From positions 1 through 16,660 of the forward strand of contig CAMLQS010000080.1 of NCBI GenBank assembly GCA_946482165.1: a DNA stretch of 16,660 nt. The letters run 5' to 3'. Below, piece by piece: positions 7,475-15,073 of the stretch. The position numbers and the translations under genes were made by a program. Source of the DNA: an uncultured Verrucomicrobiota bacterium (GTDB lineage Bacteria > Verrucomicrobiota > Verrucomicrobiae > Opitutales > Opitutaceae). Position 1 is the first letter of the stretch, and every line of letters starts with the position of its first letter. Under the pieces are notes generated by a model. It saw nothing but the letters and a program-made list of their open reading frames with translations, was not told the DNA's origin and ran no database searches.

Positions 7475-9847
7475 TCACTTCGACTTTTGGCTCAGCCGAT
7501 GAATTTCGCTGCCGGCGAGAAGAAAAGCGCCCACGCCGAAAGCGTCGGTGCTGCGGGGATCGAAGCGTTGCGGGTCGGCGCCCACGGGCTGGACGTGGGT
7601 GAGCCGGCCGTCGGGTTGGACGCAGGAGACGAGGGCCTGCCAGGCCTTGGTCACGGCGGGGGTGTAGCGGGGGCGCTCGAGGAGGCCGTTGTTCACGCCC
7701 CAGGCGAGGCCGTAGGTGATGAGCCCGGTGCCGCTGGTTTCCTTGAGCGGATAACTGTTCGGGTCGAGGAGGCTGGAGCGCCACATGCCGTCGCCTTGTT
7801 GGAGCGAGAGCAGCTTTGCGGACATTTGCTTGAACTGCTCCTCGAAGCGCGGGCGCGAAGGATGGTCTTTCGGGAGGAACTGGAGCATGCGCACGAGGCC
7901 GCCCATCACCCAGCCGTTGCCGCGGCTCCAAAAGACCTTTTGGCCGTTGGCCTCGCGTTCGGAGAAATACGCGCTGTCGCGGAAGTAGAGGTGTTCCTCC
8001 TTGTCGTAGAGGTAGTCGCTGGTCTTCCACCAGTTCGTGACGGCGAAATCGAGGTAGCGCGTGTCGTCCGTCGCCTTCCAGAGCCGAATCCAGGCGGGGG
8101 GGGCCATGAAGAGGGAGTCGCACCAGGACCATTTGTCGAAGGCGCCTTTGCTGTTGATGCGAAGGTCGTCGTCCTTCGGCGCGGCGAGGATGGCGTCGAA
8201 GTGCGCGCGCATCGGCGCGATCATGCGCGGGTCGCGTTCGCGGAGAAAAAGCTCGGCGTAGGTCTGGCCGATGCAGTGGTCGTCGGCGAAATATTTGGTC
8301 GGGCCGAGCTTCCACTCGTTGGCCTCGCCGATGGAGCGGAGGGCGTCGCGGTATTTGGCGTCGCCGCTCGTGTCGGCGAGGGCGAGGAGTCCGGTGTAGC
8401 CGACGGTGACGACCCAGTCGTCGGGGCGGATGCGCCAGTCGTGCGCGAGGTCCCAGTCGCCGACGCGGCTCATGGCGGCGAGCACGGCGGCGGGTTCGAG
8501 GGCGGGGGAGAGAGGGGGGAGCGCGGCGGCGGTGGCGGGGCGGTTGATTTGGAGGGACGTGGTGATGGGGACGCTCTGGGTGACCCCGACGAGGAAATCG
8601 GGACGGCCGGTATTCAGCCACATGAGATAGGGCTCGCCGCGCGGCGCGTTGCGGACCACGGCCGGGTTTAAATTGTTGGTCTCGGACCCGCGAGTGACGG
8701 GCTCGTATCGCCACGACGTGCCCTTGTCAGGCGTGCGCCATTTGCCGATTTCCCAGATTCCGTTGTCCGGGTGGGAAAGGTAAACCGTGTCGATGTAGCG
8801 GTGGTCGAGGGAAGGTGTGACGATCGTCTCGGTTGCCTTACCTCGTGGAAGCGGCTGCGCGCTCGCATCGATGGGAGAATTGAACCACTTCTTTCCATCC
8901 CACCGGAGATAGTGGTGGGTCCGGTGTTGGGCATACTGCGATTCATCGCGTGCATAGACGATGGCTACGTGACCGGCGAGGCTGGCGATGTCCCAGACGT
9001 GGTCGTGGCCCGCGCCGTCGGGTTCGTCGAGGCGTTCGCACTTCGCCGGATCGAGCGGAAGGTCCTCCATGGCCCCGACGCGCGTGCCGTCTGCTTGGGT
9101 GAACACGCCGTTTTCGTAGCGCAGGAAATGGAGACGGTTGGTCTTTTCGAAGCTGGAGTGGCCGTCGGTGAACGCGATGTCGATCCGTTTGCGGCCGTCG
9201 CTCGAGACCTTGAGGAAGGGGCCGTTGAGTTGACCTTCTTGGGGGCGCTGCAGAAGGACGCGGGGCGCGCTCCACGTTTCCCCGAGATCTTTGGAAACGG
9301 AGAAGGAGGGTTTCCAGTCGGTGCCGCGCCAGAAGAGGTAGATCGCGTTTTTCTCCTCGCTGAGGAGAACGGCGGTCGCGGAGAGGGTGCCGATTTTTCC
9401 CGGGCCTTGGAAGCCGAGCGAACGTTCCGGGGTCCACTCGCCGATGTCGTCGGCCTGGGTGGTGACTCGGCAGAGCAGGTCGCCGTTTGCCCGGAGCGAG
9501 TAGAAGACCGCCAGTCGGCCGTCGGGAAGCGCGAGCAGAGCGGGGTTGTCGCCCTCGCTAAGCGCGAAGTTTTCGGCGATAGGCGCGATGCGCACCGAGC
9601 CGGAGGCCGTGTCCATTTCGCCGACTTGGATACTGTGAGAATTCGCCAGCCAGCCGGCGTAGATTTTGCCCTTTCGATAGATCGGCTGCGAATTGCTGAA
9701 ACTACTCCACGAGCCCCGCGGGGCGAAGGTCGTGTAGCTGGCGGCGGGCGTCGTCTCGGCGAGACCGGATGACGGAAGGGCGAAGGTGAACGCGAGGGCG
9801 AGAGCGGCTGTCGCGAGGGGTAAGCGTTTTTTTGGGAGGATTCTCAT
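7475..9847 (-). CDS. Secreted two-domain protein: BNR_4 beta-propeller fused to GH105 unsaturated uronyl hydrolase
   Basis: This 790-residue exported protein has a signal peptide (MRILPKKRLPLATAALALAF, cleavage near GLA-ET, residue 30). Residues about 40-430 form a BNR_4-type beta-propeller; diagnostic strings are NPALLALPDGRL, AFTDGHSSFEKTN, HDHVWDIA and the NGVFTQADG segment. This fold is shared by PL24/PL25 ulvan lyases and by GH145/PL27-type enzymes acting on rhamnose-capped glucuronic acid of arabinogalactan. Residues about 450-785 are a GH105 (alpha/alpha)6 domain with candidate catalytic aspartate D577 in WSWCDSLFMAPP (YteR D143 equivalent) and WSRGNGW at 640-646. GH105 removes delta-4,5-unsaturated uronic acid left by lyases, so the two halves plausibly act in sequence. 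The start is placed at the ATG preceding the signal peptide; the frame extends 46 codons further without support. A run of eight C on the coding strand (8096-8103) lies just after the D577 codon. Propeller activity is unproven. Confidence 0.85.
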   Translation of the reverse strand: MRILPKKRLPLATAALALAFTFALPSSGLAETTPAASYTTFAPRGSWSSFSNSQPIYRKGKIYAGWLANSHSIQVGEMDTASGSVRIAPIAENFALSEGDNPALLALPDGRLAVFYSLRANGDLLCRVTTQADDIGEWTPERSLGFQGPGKIGTLSATAVLLSEEKNAIYLFWRGTDWKPSFSVSKDLGETWSAPRVLLQRPQEGQLNGPFLKVSSDGRKRIDIAFTDGHSSFEKTNRLHFLRYENGVFTQADGTRVGAMEDLPLDPAKCERLDEPDGAGHDHVWDIASLAGHVAIVYARDESQYAQHRTHHYLRWDGKKWFNSPIDASAQPLPRGKATETIVTPSLDHRYIDTVYLSHPDNGIWEIGKWRTPDKGTSWRYEPVTRGSETNNLNPAVVRNAPRGEPYLMWLNTGRPDFLVGVTQSVPITTSLQINRPATAAALPPLSPALEPAAVLAAMSRVGDWDLAHDWRIRPDDWVVTVGYTGLLALADTSGDAKYRDALRSIGEANEWKLGPTKYFADDHCIGQTYAELFLRERDPRMIAPMRAHFDAILAAPKDDDLRINSKGAFDKWSWCDSLFMAPPAWIRLWKATDDTRYLDFAVTNWWKTSDYLYDKEEHLYFRDSAYFSEREANGQKVFWSRGNGWVMGGLVRMLQFLPKDHPSRPRFEEQFKQMSAKLLSLQQGDGMWRSSLLDPNSYPLKETSGTGLITYGLAWGVNNGLLERPRYTPAVTKAWQALVSCVQPDGRLTHVQPVGADPQRFDPRSTDAFGVGAFLLAGSEIHRLSQKSK

Positions 9848-10131
9848 GAAAGGGGCGTGATGGGGCCCGGTGACGGTCTTGGAGGCCGGGGTTGGCTTGT
9901 GAAGAGAATGGGGAGCTTGCGGGCGCGTGGCGAGCGGGCGAAGGCAAGGAACGGGACGCAGGCGGGGACAATCTCGGCGAGACACGATATTCGCGCGCCG
10001 TTTCGATCAGGGTCCGAGGGACCTTTCGTTTTATCGTAAAGCCAACCGGGGGCGGTCGGACGCAAATGCTCCCGCGAGCCGACAAATGACACCGACGGCG
10101 GATTCCACTCGGACAACGGAGAAGCTGGTTC
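9848..10131 (-). promoter_or_regulatory. 284-nt intergenic region upstream of the BNR_4-GH105 gene; probable promoter region
   Basis: This is the longest gap in the window. No convincing ORF, RNA gene or terminator hairpin is visible in it. It carries the AT-rich string TTTTATCG (10029-10036, plus strand), read as CGATAAAA on the minus strand about 185 nt upstream of the BNR_4-GH105 start. The same 8-mer occurs in the GH2/AraC divergent region. A sigma70-like promoter cannot be assigned with confidence. The gap follows the GH2 stop on the same strand, so the BNR_4-GH105 gene may have its own promoter or be read through from the GH2 gene. Confidence 0.4.
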
Positions 10132-12915
10132 CTATTGGTCGGAGGTGCCCGTGGCGGGCGCGATCAGGGAGCGCAGGGCATCGGGCGAAAGTTGTCCGTC
10201 GGGTTGAAACGATTCGCCGCGCATATAGCGCAGCAGGCTGGTCCGCAGCTGTCGCGCGGCGGGTCGACGGGCGAGGTCGCCGGTCAGGTCGATCGAGCTG
10301 AAAAGAAGACGACCGCGCCCCACCTTCGCCTCGAAGACGCAGGCGAGGGCCTGATTGCGATTGAAGTTGTCGATCACGCGAACGATCGGGCCGACCGGCA
10401 TGGCGGAGATCGCCACGCCGCGCGAGCGCAGGGCGAGATCCCACCACTGCCAATCGGAATGCGCGGCGGTGGGAAATTCGCGAAGCGCGGGGTGCGCCGG
10501 ATCGCAGAGAATGCCCATCGTGCCGGGCTGATCGGGGAAGTGCACCGGGCTCCAGAAGACCGGCACAAACCGGCCCGGGACGCCGCGGATTCGCTCCGCG
10601 GGCGGATTGAAAAGCACGGATTCCCCGGCCTCCAGCGCGCGCAGGGCCTCGTCCAAGGACGAGACGACTCGCACGTCGCCGGCTTCCTCATGGCCGGCGA
10701 CCGGATACACCCAGACGTTCCAGCGGTTTTTGGCGGGATGCCCATCGAGGGAAACCTCGAGTTCCCAGCGTTCCGCACCGCCGGCCTCGGGGATCGGAAA
10801 CTCGATCCCGCCCGCGGGAGTCACGGCTCCGGCCGGCGGCGAAACCGGCGCGCATTCGCCGCTCGCCACCACCGAGCCGTTGTCGCGGCGAATGGTCCAG
10901 CGGGGGGAAACGCCCTTCAGGTCGCGTTCGAAGTTGGCGATCTCGATGCCGGCGCGAAAGGTCTCCGCGCGTTCGTAGACGGCCTTGGGGAAGCGGGCGA
11001 GCGGCGTCAGCGGGCCGCAGAACTCGCGGAACGTTTCGGCCCGCATCACGCCTTTCGAGTCCCAGAACGCGTTGAGCAAACCGACGAGCGCCGTGCCTTG
11101 CCCGGGAAAATCCTGCAAGCCGAGCAATTGAAAGCCGTCGAACTCCCGCGTGCGCAGCGCCCGCTCGATCTCCTCCTTGTAGAGCAGCCCGGCGAATTTC
11201 CCGCTCGCCTCGAGGAAACGCGGGGCGAGTTCGAGCAGGCTTTTGCGCGCAAGGTCGTCGCGGATGGCGACGAGATTCGTCGGCACGAGATTGCCCGTGT
11301 AGCGGTCGATCTCCCCGAGATCCGGGAACACGGCGAATTGCCCGATCTCGTGGGAAACCAGCGGCGTGCGGATGCCCTTGGCGGCGGCATGGTAGTCCAC
11401 GTCAAACGCCGGGGGGACGTCATTGAACACGCCTTGGCCGCGCACCCAGCCGTCGGCGGTGTATTGGGTGATGAAGAACTGGTCGTCCGGTCCGGGCGCT
11501 CGGCCGTGTCCCTTCTGGAAGGTAAAGGTCGTGGCGGTGTAGAGGCGCCGGTCGTCCTGCCGTCGCAGTTGCCGGACCAGCGTGTCGAGCGCCGGCATGT
11601 CGCCCTGCAGTTCGTTGCCGAGCGAAAGAAACATGAACGACGGATGATTGCCGTAGGTGGAGAGGATGCGTTGCGCCTCCTCCTGCAGGAAGGCCCACGT
11701 GGAGGGATCGCGGCCGACTTCGAGGCTCCAGTGGGGCAGCTCGATCTGGAGATACATGCCGAGTTCGTCGGCCGCGTCGAAAGCGGCGGCGGGCGGGCAC
11801 CAGGAATGAAACCGCAGATGATTCAGCCCCCATTCGCGGGCGCGCTCGAAGATCCGCCGCCAGGACGACTTGTCGGTAGGCGGATAGCCGGTGAGCGGAA
11901 ACACGGCGCATTCCAGCGTGCCGCGGAGAAAGATGCGCCGCCCGTCGAGGCGCAGTTCGCCGTCGTCCGCCTTCAGTTCGCGGAATCCGAAGCGCGTCAC
12001 GAAGGGCTGAGGCTCGATGGGCGCGGGCTGCGCGACCGGCCGCGCTTCGATCTGGTAGAGAGCGGGTGAGAATTCGTTCCACGGGCGCACGTCGATTTCT
12101 TCGGGAAGCGCCCAGTCGAAGGCGAAGGCCGGGGCGCCGGCGGCTCCGAGCGTTTCCACGCGATCGGCGAGCAGGTCCCCGCGCGCGTCGCGCAGGACAA
12201 AGCGGAAAGGCGCGCCGGCCTCGCCCTCCGGCGACGCGGACAGTCGTCCCTCGATGCGCAGCGCCGGAGCCGGGCCGCGGCGCGGGAAGATCGCGAGCCG
12301 CGCGATCTCCGCCGACTCCTCCGCGCGCAGTCGCAAGGCGCCGAGCATCCCGTTCCAGATTGTTTGCGTATGGTTGGTGTAGGCGTGGGCGAGATACCGG
12401 TCGGCGGGGACGGGGTATTTCTTCTCCGGGAGGCTCAGGCCGGGATGGATTTCCCGGTTGTCGATGCGCACGAGCAATTCGTGCCGGCCGGGTGGAAGCA
12501 GGGCGGAGAGATCATGCACATGCGGCGCGACAAGACTGTCGGCCCGGCCGGCGTGGCGGCCATCCACCCACACCTGGGATTCCCAGAGCACGCGTTCCAG
12601 CTCGAGCACGATGCGTCGGTTCGCCCACTCCGGCGGGATATCCACCTCGCGCCGATACCAGGCGGGGCCGATATGGCCGAACTTCGCCTGCAAGTGGGCG
12701 AGATTGGTCAAGGTCAGCTCGGGTTTCATCCGCATCGGTTCGCCGAGGCCCGCGTCGGTGAGCGTGCCGGGCAGCCGGATGGGGCTCCAGGTCGTGGCGG
12801 CCGCGGGCTCTTGCAGGCTGACCCGCCACTCGCCGGACAAGTCGGCGGTAAAAGGGGCCGCGGCCAGAGGCAGGGCGAGCATCAGCGACAGGCCGAGGAG
12901 ATAGAGACGGTGCAT
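10132..12915 (-). CDS. Secreted glycoside hydrolase family 2-type enzyme with C-terminal amidotransferase-like domain
   Basis: This 927-residue exported GH2-type exo-glycosidase (beta-galactosidase/beta-glucuronidase superfamily) has signal peptide MHRLYLLGLSLMLALPLAAA, cut near AAA-PF. The N-terminal jelly-roll sugar-binding domain (about 25-200) contains WYRREVDIP and VWVDGRHAGR. An immunoglobulin-like domain (about 205-310) precedes the TIM barrel (about 315-640). Candidate acid/base E435 is in SLGNELQGD and candidate nucleophile E523 in VSHEIGQF. The DFPGQGTALVG segment after the barrel is characteristic of one GH2 subgroup. The last 180 residues, with HPALREFPTAAHSDWQWWDL, resemble the degenerate class I amidotransferase/ThuA-like domain found at the C-terminus of some Bacteroidota and Verrucomicrobiota GH2 enzymes. 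The chosen ATG directly precedes the signal peptide; the frame is open far upstream but overlaps the AraC gene. Substrate is unknown; beta-galactoside or beta-glucuronide of arabinogalactan would fit the context. Confidence 0.82.
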   Translation of the reverse strand: MHRLYLLGLSLMLALPLAAAPFTADLSGEWRVSLQEPAAATTWSPIRLPGTLTDAGLGEPMRMKPELTLTNLAHLQAKFGHIGPAWYRREVDIPPEWANRRIVLELERVLWESQVWVDGRHAGRADSLVAPHVHDLSALLPPGRHELLVRIDNREIHPGLSLPEKKYPVPADRYLAHAYTNHTQTIWNGMLGALRLRAEESAEIARLAIFPRRGPAPALRIEGRLSASPEGEAGAPFRFVLRDARGDLLADRVETLGAAGAPAFAFDWALPEEIDVRPWNEFSPALYQIEARPVAQPAPIEPQPFVTRFGFRELKADDGELRLDGRRIFLRGTLECAVFPLTGYPPTDKSSWRRIFERAREWGLNHLRFHSWCPPAAAFDAADELGMYLQIELPHWSLEVGRDPSTWAFLQEEAQRILSTYGNHPSFMFLSLGNELQGDMPALDTLVRQLRRQDDRRLYTATTFTFQKGHGRAPGPDDQFFITQYTADGWVRGQGVFNDVPPAFDVDYHAAAKGIRTPLVSHEIGQFAVFPDLGEIDRYTGNLVPTNLVAIRDDLARKSLLELAPRFLEASGKFAGLLYKEEIERALRTREFDGFQLLGLQDFPGQGTALVGLLNAFWDSKGVMRAETFREFCGPLTPLARFPKAVYERAETFRAGIEIANFERDLKGVSPRWTIRRDNGSVVASGECAPVSPPAGAVTPAGGIEFPIPEAGGAERWELEVSLDGHPAKNRWNVWVYPVAGHEEAGDVRVVSSLDEALRALEAGESVLFNPPAERIRGVPGRFVPVFWSPVHFPDQPGTMGILCDPAHPALREFPTAAHSDWQWWDLALRSRGVAISAMPVGPIVRVIDNFNRNQALACVFEAKVGRGRLLFSSIDLTGDLARRPAARQLRTSLLRYMRGESFQPDGQLSPDALRSLIAPATGTSDQ

Positions 12916-13008
12916 CGAGGGCGATCCGACGGGGATCGGAACATCATAGTTTTGATTCGCCGCCGCAGGAATGGAGCTTTGCATGAAACCCATGGACGAT
13001 TTTATCGC
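12916..13008. promoter_or_regulatory. Divergent promoter/operator region between the GH2 and AraC-family genes
   Basis: These 93 nt must carry both promoters. Three symmetric or repeated signals are visible. CGATCC (12922-12927) and GGATCG (12933-12938) form a perfect dyad with a 5-nt spacer, placed between a TATGAT -10-like hexamer (minus strand, 12943-12948) and the GH2 start, a repressor-like position. CGAT-TTT-ATCG (12997-13007) is a second perfect dyad. GCATGAAA occurs twice as a direct repeat (12981-12988 and 13007-13014), which is the arrangement AraC proteins usually bind, although the second copy overlaps the AraC start codon. No good -35 element is seen for either gene. Confidence 0.45.
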
Positions 13009-13914
13009 ATGAAAGCGAAGGTCGAGCAGCCGGTCGTCCGGAAGGGCTGCGGCTTTCCGGGCGAGCGAATGACGATCCTGCCTCCTTCGGTTCTGCGGCG
13101 AGGGCGGGCGCTCCCCGGATGTCGCGGGCTGTGCGTTACGCACACGGGGCGCTTCGACCACGCGCGCGGCCATTACATAGCAAGGCGGCGGGGGGCTCGG
13201 GAGTATGTTCTCATTCTCTGCCTCGATGGGGCGGGCGAGGGCCATCTCGACGAAACGCGCTGGTCGCTTCGGGCCGGCCAAGGCGTGTTGTTGCCGCCGG
13301 GACGGTCTCATGATTACGCCGCCGATGCCAAAAGCCCATGGACGATAATCTGGTTCCATTTCGTCGGCGTTTGGGCCGGGGAATATGCCCGCCTCATCGG
13401 CGGCGCCGGCCGGACCAGGAAGTTCACGGTGCATAACATCGAGGTGGTGGTCGACGCCTTCGAGGAGTGCCACCGGTATGTTTCGGGCGGATACACCGAC
13501 GCGGACCTGATCGGCCTGAGCACGTCGTTCTCCCGATTTATGGGGCTCTGCAGAACCCTGCAGCAGCCCGCCGATCCTCGCTGTCGGCGCAGCCGGGAGC
13601 AGGTGCTCCGCACCATACGCTATATGCGCGAGAACTTGGGCCGCTCCATCTCGTTGGAGGAGCTGGCCCGGGCGGCCGGCCTCTCGATCCCGCATTACAG
13701 CGCGATGTTCAAGCGCCAGATGAACTGCAGCCCGATCGGGTTTCTCACCCGGCTCAGGCTTCAGAAGGCCTGCGAACGCATCGAACATTCGGACGACACC
13801 ATCGCCGAGATCGGCTACGCGGTCGGATACGGCGATCCGCTCTATTTTTCCCGCGTGTTCCGCCGCCACATGGGAGCCACGGCCTCGGAATACCGCAGTC
13901 GGATCGGCGGATAA
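13009..13914 (+). CDS. AraC-family transcriptional regulator with N-terminal cupin sensing domain
   Basis: This 301-residue cytosolic DNA-binding protein probably senses a sugar or oligosaccharide and controls the divergent GH2 gene. Residues about 45-130 form a cupin-type AraC sensing domain: GHYIARRRGAREYVLI, then LRAGQGVLLPPGRSHDY, the conserved gain-of-pocket motif, then WTIIWFHFVG. Residues about 200-296 are the double helix-turn-helix. The first helix pair is ISLEELARAAGLSIPHYSAMF; the second is TIAEIGYAVGYGDPLYFSRVF, followed by the family-typical RRHMGATASEYR. The ATG at 13009 gives the family's common length; ATG 13069 (MTILPPS) is an alternative. Neither has a Shine-Dalgarno motif. 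The divergent arrangement, 93 nt from the GH2 start, is the usual layout for a local regulator. The gene ends 10 nt from the convergent cyclophilin stop. Confidence 0.92.
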   Translation: MKAKVEQPVVRKGCGFPGERMTILPPSVLRRGRALPGCRGLCVTHTGRFDHARGHYIARRRGAREYVLILCLDGAGEGHLDETRWSLRAGQGVLLPPGRSHDYAADAKSPWTIIWFHFVGVWAGEYARLIGGAGRTRKFTVHNIEVVVDAFEECHRYVSGGYTDADLIGLSTSFSRFMGLCRTLQQPADPRCRRSREQVLRTIRYMRENLGRSISLEELARAAGLSIPHYSAMFKRQMNCSPIGFLTRLRLQKACERIEHSDDTIAEIGYAVGYGDPLYFSRVFRRHMGATASEYRSRIGG

Positions 13915-13924
13915 GACGGGCGGT

Positions 13925-15073
13925 TTACCGTGTCGGCTCCAACTTGAAGATCAGGCCGTCCAGAACGGAGTCGGTGTGGAGCTTGAGCTTCTGGGCGGGC
14001 GTGAGCGTCCGGCCTTCGGGCAGCCGGGCTTGGGCGTAGGCCTCGACGGCTTCGGCTTCGCGGCGGGCGGTGGCGAGGAATCGGGCGACGTCGTCGGCGG
14101 TGCCCAGGGCGGCGGGGGACTTCTCGCCGAGAAGGCAGTGCCAACGGTCGGTGTCGGCGCAGTAGACGACCAGGGCGCCGGTGGGGAAGGTGCCGAGGCG
14201 CGAGGCGGTTTCGCGGAGGTAGGCGTCGATGCCGGCTTCCGGAGTTTTGGCGAGCAGGCGGGCGCAAAGGCGGACGCCGGTGAAGCGTTCGAAGTTGGCC
14301 AACTTGAAGGTGAAGCCGCGGGCGCGCTCCCACTCGGTCGGGAGCAGGCCGTCGGGATCGTCGAAGGGGGCGTCGGGGCCGGGTTGCGAGGGGCCGGCGT
14401 ATTTTTTCGCGGCGGCGATCCGGGCGGCGAAGGACGCCTCGGCGACGCGAAAGGCCTGCGCGTCGGGGCCGACGCGAAGGATGCGCACGCGCATGGTATC
14501 GCCCTGGCGAATACGAGGGAGGAGGTCGAGGCCGCCCACGACGTGGCCGAAGACGCTGTGCAGGTAGTTCAGGCGGGGAACGGGGCGGAGCATGAAGCAC
14601 CATTGCGAGCCGTTGGTGTCGGGGCCGGAGTTGGCCATTTGCATGACGCCCGCGCGGTCGTGGCGGAGGCCGGGCGCGATCTCGTCGGGGAACTCGTAGC
14701 CGGGGCCGCCTTCGCCGGTGCCGGCGGGGTCGCCGCCTTGGACGACGAAATCGTCGACGACGCGGTGGAACACGAGGCCGTCGTAGAAGGGTTCGCCTTT
14801 GCGCGGGCCGAGCGCGCCTTCCGCGAGGCCGACGAAGTTGGCGACGGTCATCGGGGCCTGCTTGTAGTGCAGCTCGGCGACGACCACGCCTTGCGGTGTG
14901 GTGACCTCGGCGTAGAGGCCGTCGGGCAGCGGAGGAGCTTCCGCCGCGGCAAGGGCGGATGCGAAGGCGAGCGGCAGCAGAAAGGATAAACCGCGAGCGA
15001 AGAAGGAAAGGACCGAGATGGTGTGATTTCTAGCGCAGAGACGCAAAGGCGCGGAGAAGCGGGAAGAAAACAT
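13925..15073 (-). CDS. Exported cyclophilin-type peptidyl-prolyl cis-trans isomerase with unassigned C-terminal extension
   Basis: Residues about 52-205 form a cyclophilin domain of the PpiA/PpiB type, catalysing prolyl bond isomerisation in the cell envelope. Visible motifs are VFHRVVDDFVVQGGDP with catalytic R104 and Q112, QMANSGPDTNGSQ (143-157), and LNYLHSVFG. The usual FF(I/V) after GSQ is replaced by WCFML. The remaining 175 or so residues (about 208-382) match no family I recognise. A signal peptide with core GLSFLLPLAFASALAAA ends near AEA, residue 46. The first 16 or so residues (MFSSRFSAPLRLCARN) are encoded inside an extragenic repeat; the only other plausible start, TTG at 15046, is also inside it. 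Seventy-two nt separate it from the POT stop. A terminator-like hairpin ends only a few nt before the ATG, so the real start and promoter are uncertain. The domain call is firm. Confidence 0.88.
   Translation of the reverse strand: MFSSRFSAPLRLCARNHTISVLSFFARGLSFLLPLAFASALAAAEAPPLPDGLYAEVTTPQGVVVAELHYKQAPMTVANFVGLAEGALGPRKGEPFYDGLVFHRVVDDFVVQGGDPAGTGEGGPGYEFPDEIAPGLRHDRAGVMQMANSGPDTNGSQWCFMLRPVPRLNYLHSVFGHVVGGLDLLPRIRQGDTMRVRILRVGPDAQAFRVAEASFAARIAAAKKYAGPSQPGPDAPFDDPDGLLPTEWERARGFTFKLANFERFTGVRLCARLLAKTPEAGIDAYLRETASRLGTFPTGALVVYCADTDRWHCLLGEKSPAALGTADDVARFLATARREAEAVEAYAQARLPEGRTLTPAQKLKLHTDSVLDGLIFKLEPTR

Noticed and set aside
7332..8714. Upstream extension of the GH127-type frame (1265-codon frame)
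   Set aside because: It is antisense-frame noise within the BNR_4-GH105 gene. The signal peptide begins at ATG 7331.
12916..13869. Upstream extension of the GH2 frame over the AraC gene (1245-codon frame)
   Set aside because: The secretion signal begins at the ATG at 12915. The extension lies antisense to a clear AraC-family regulator.
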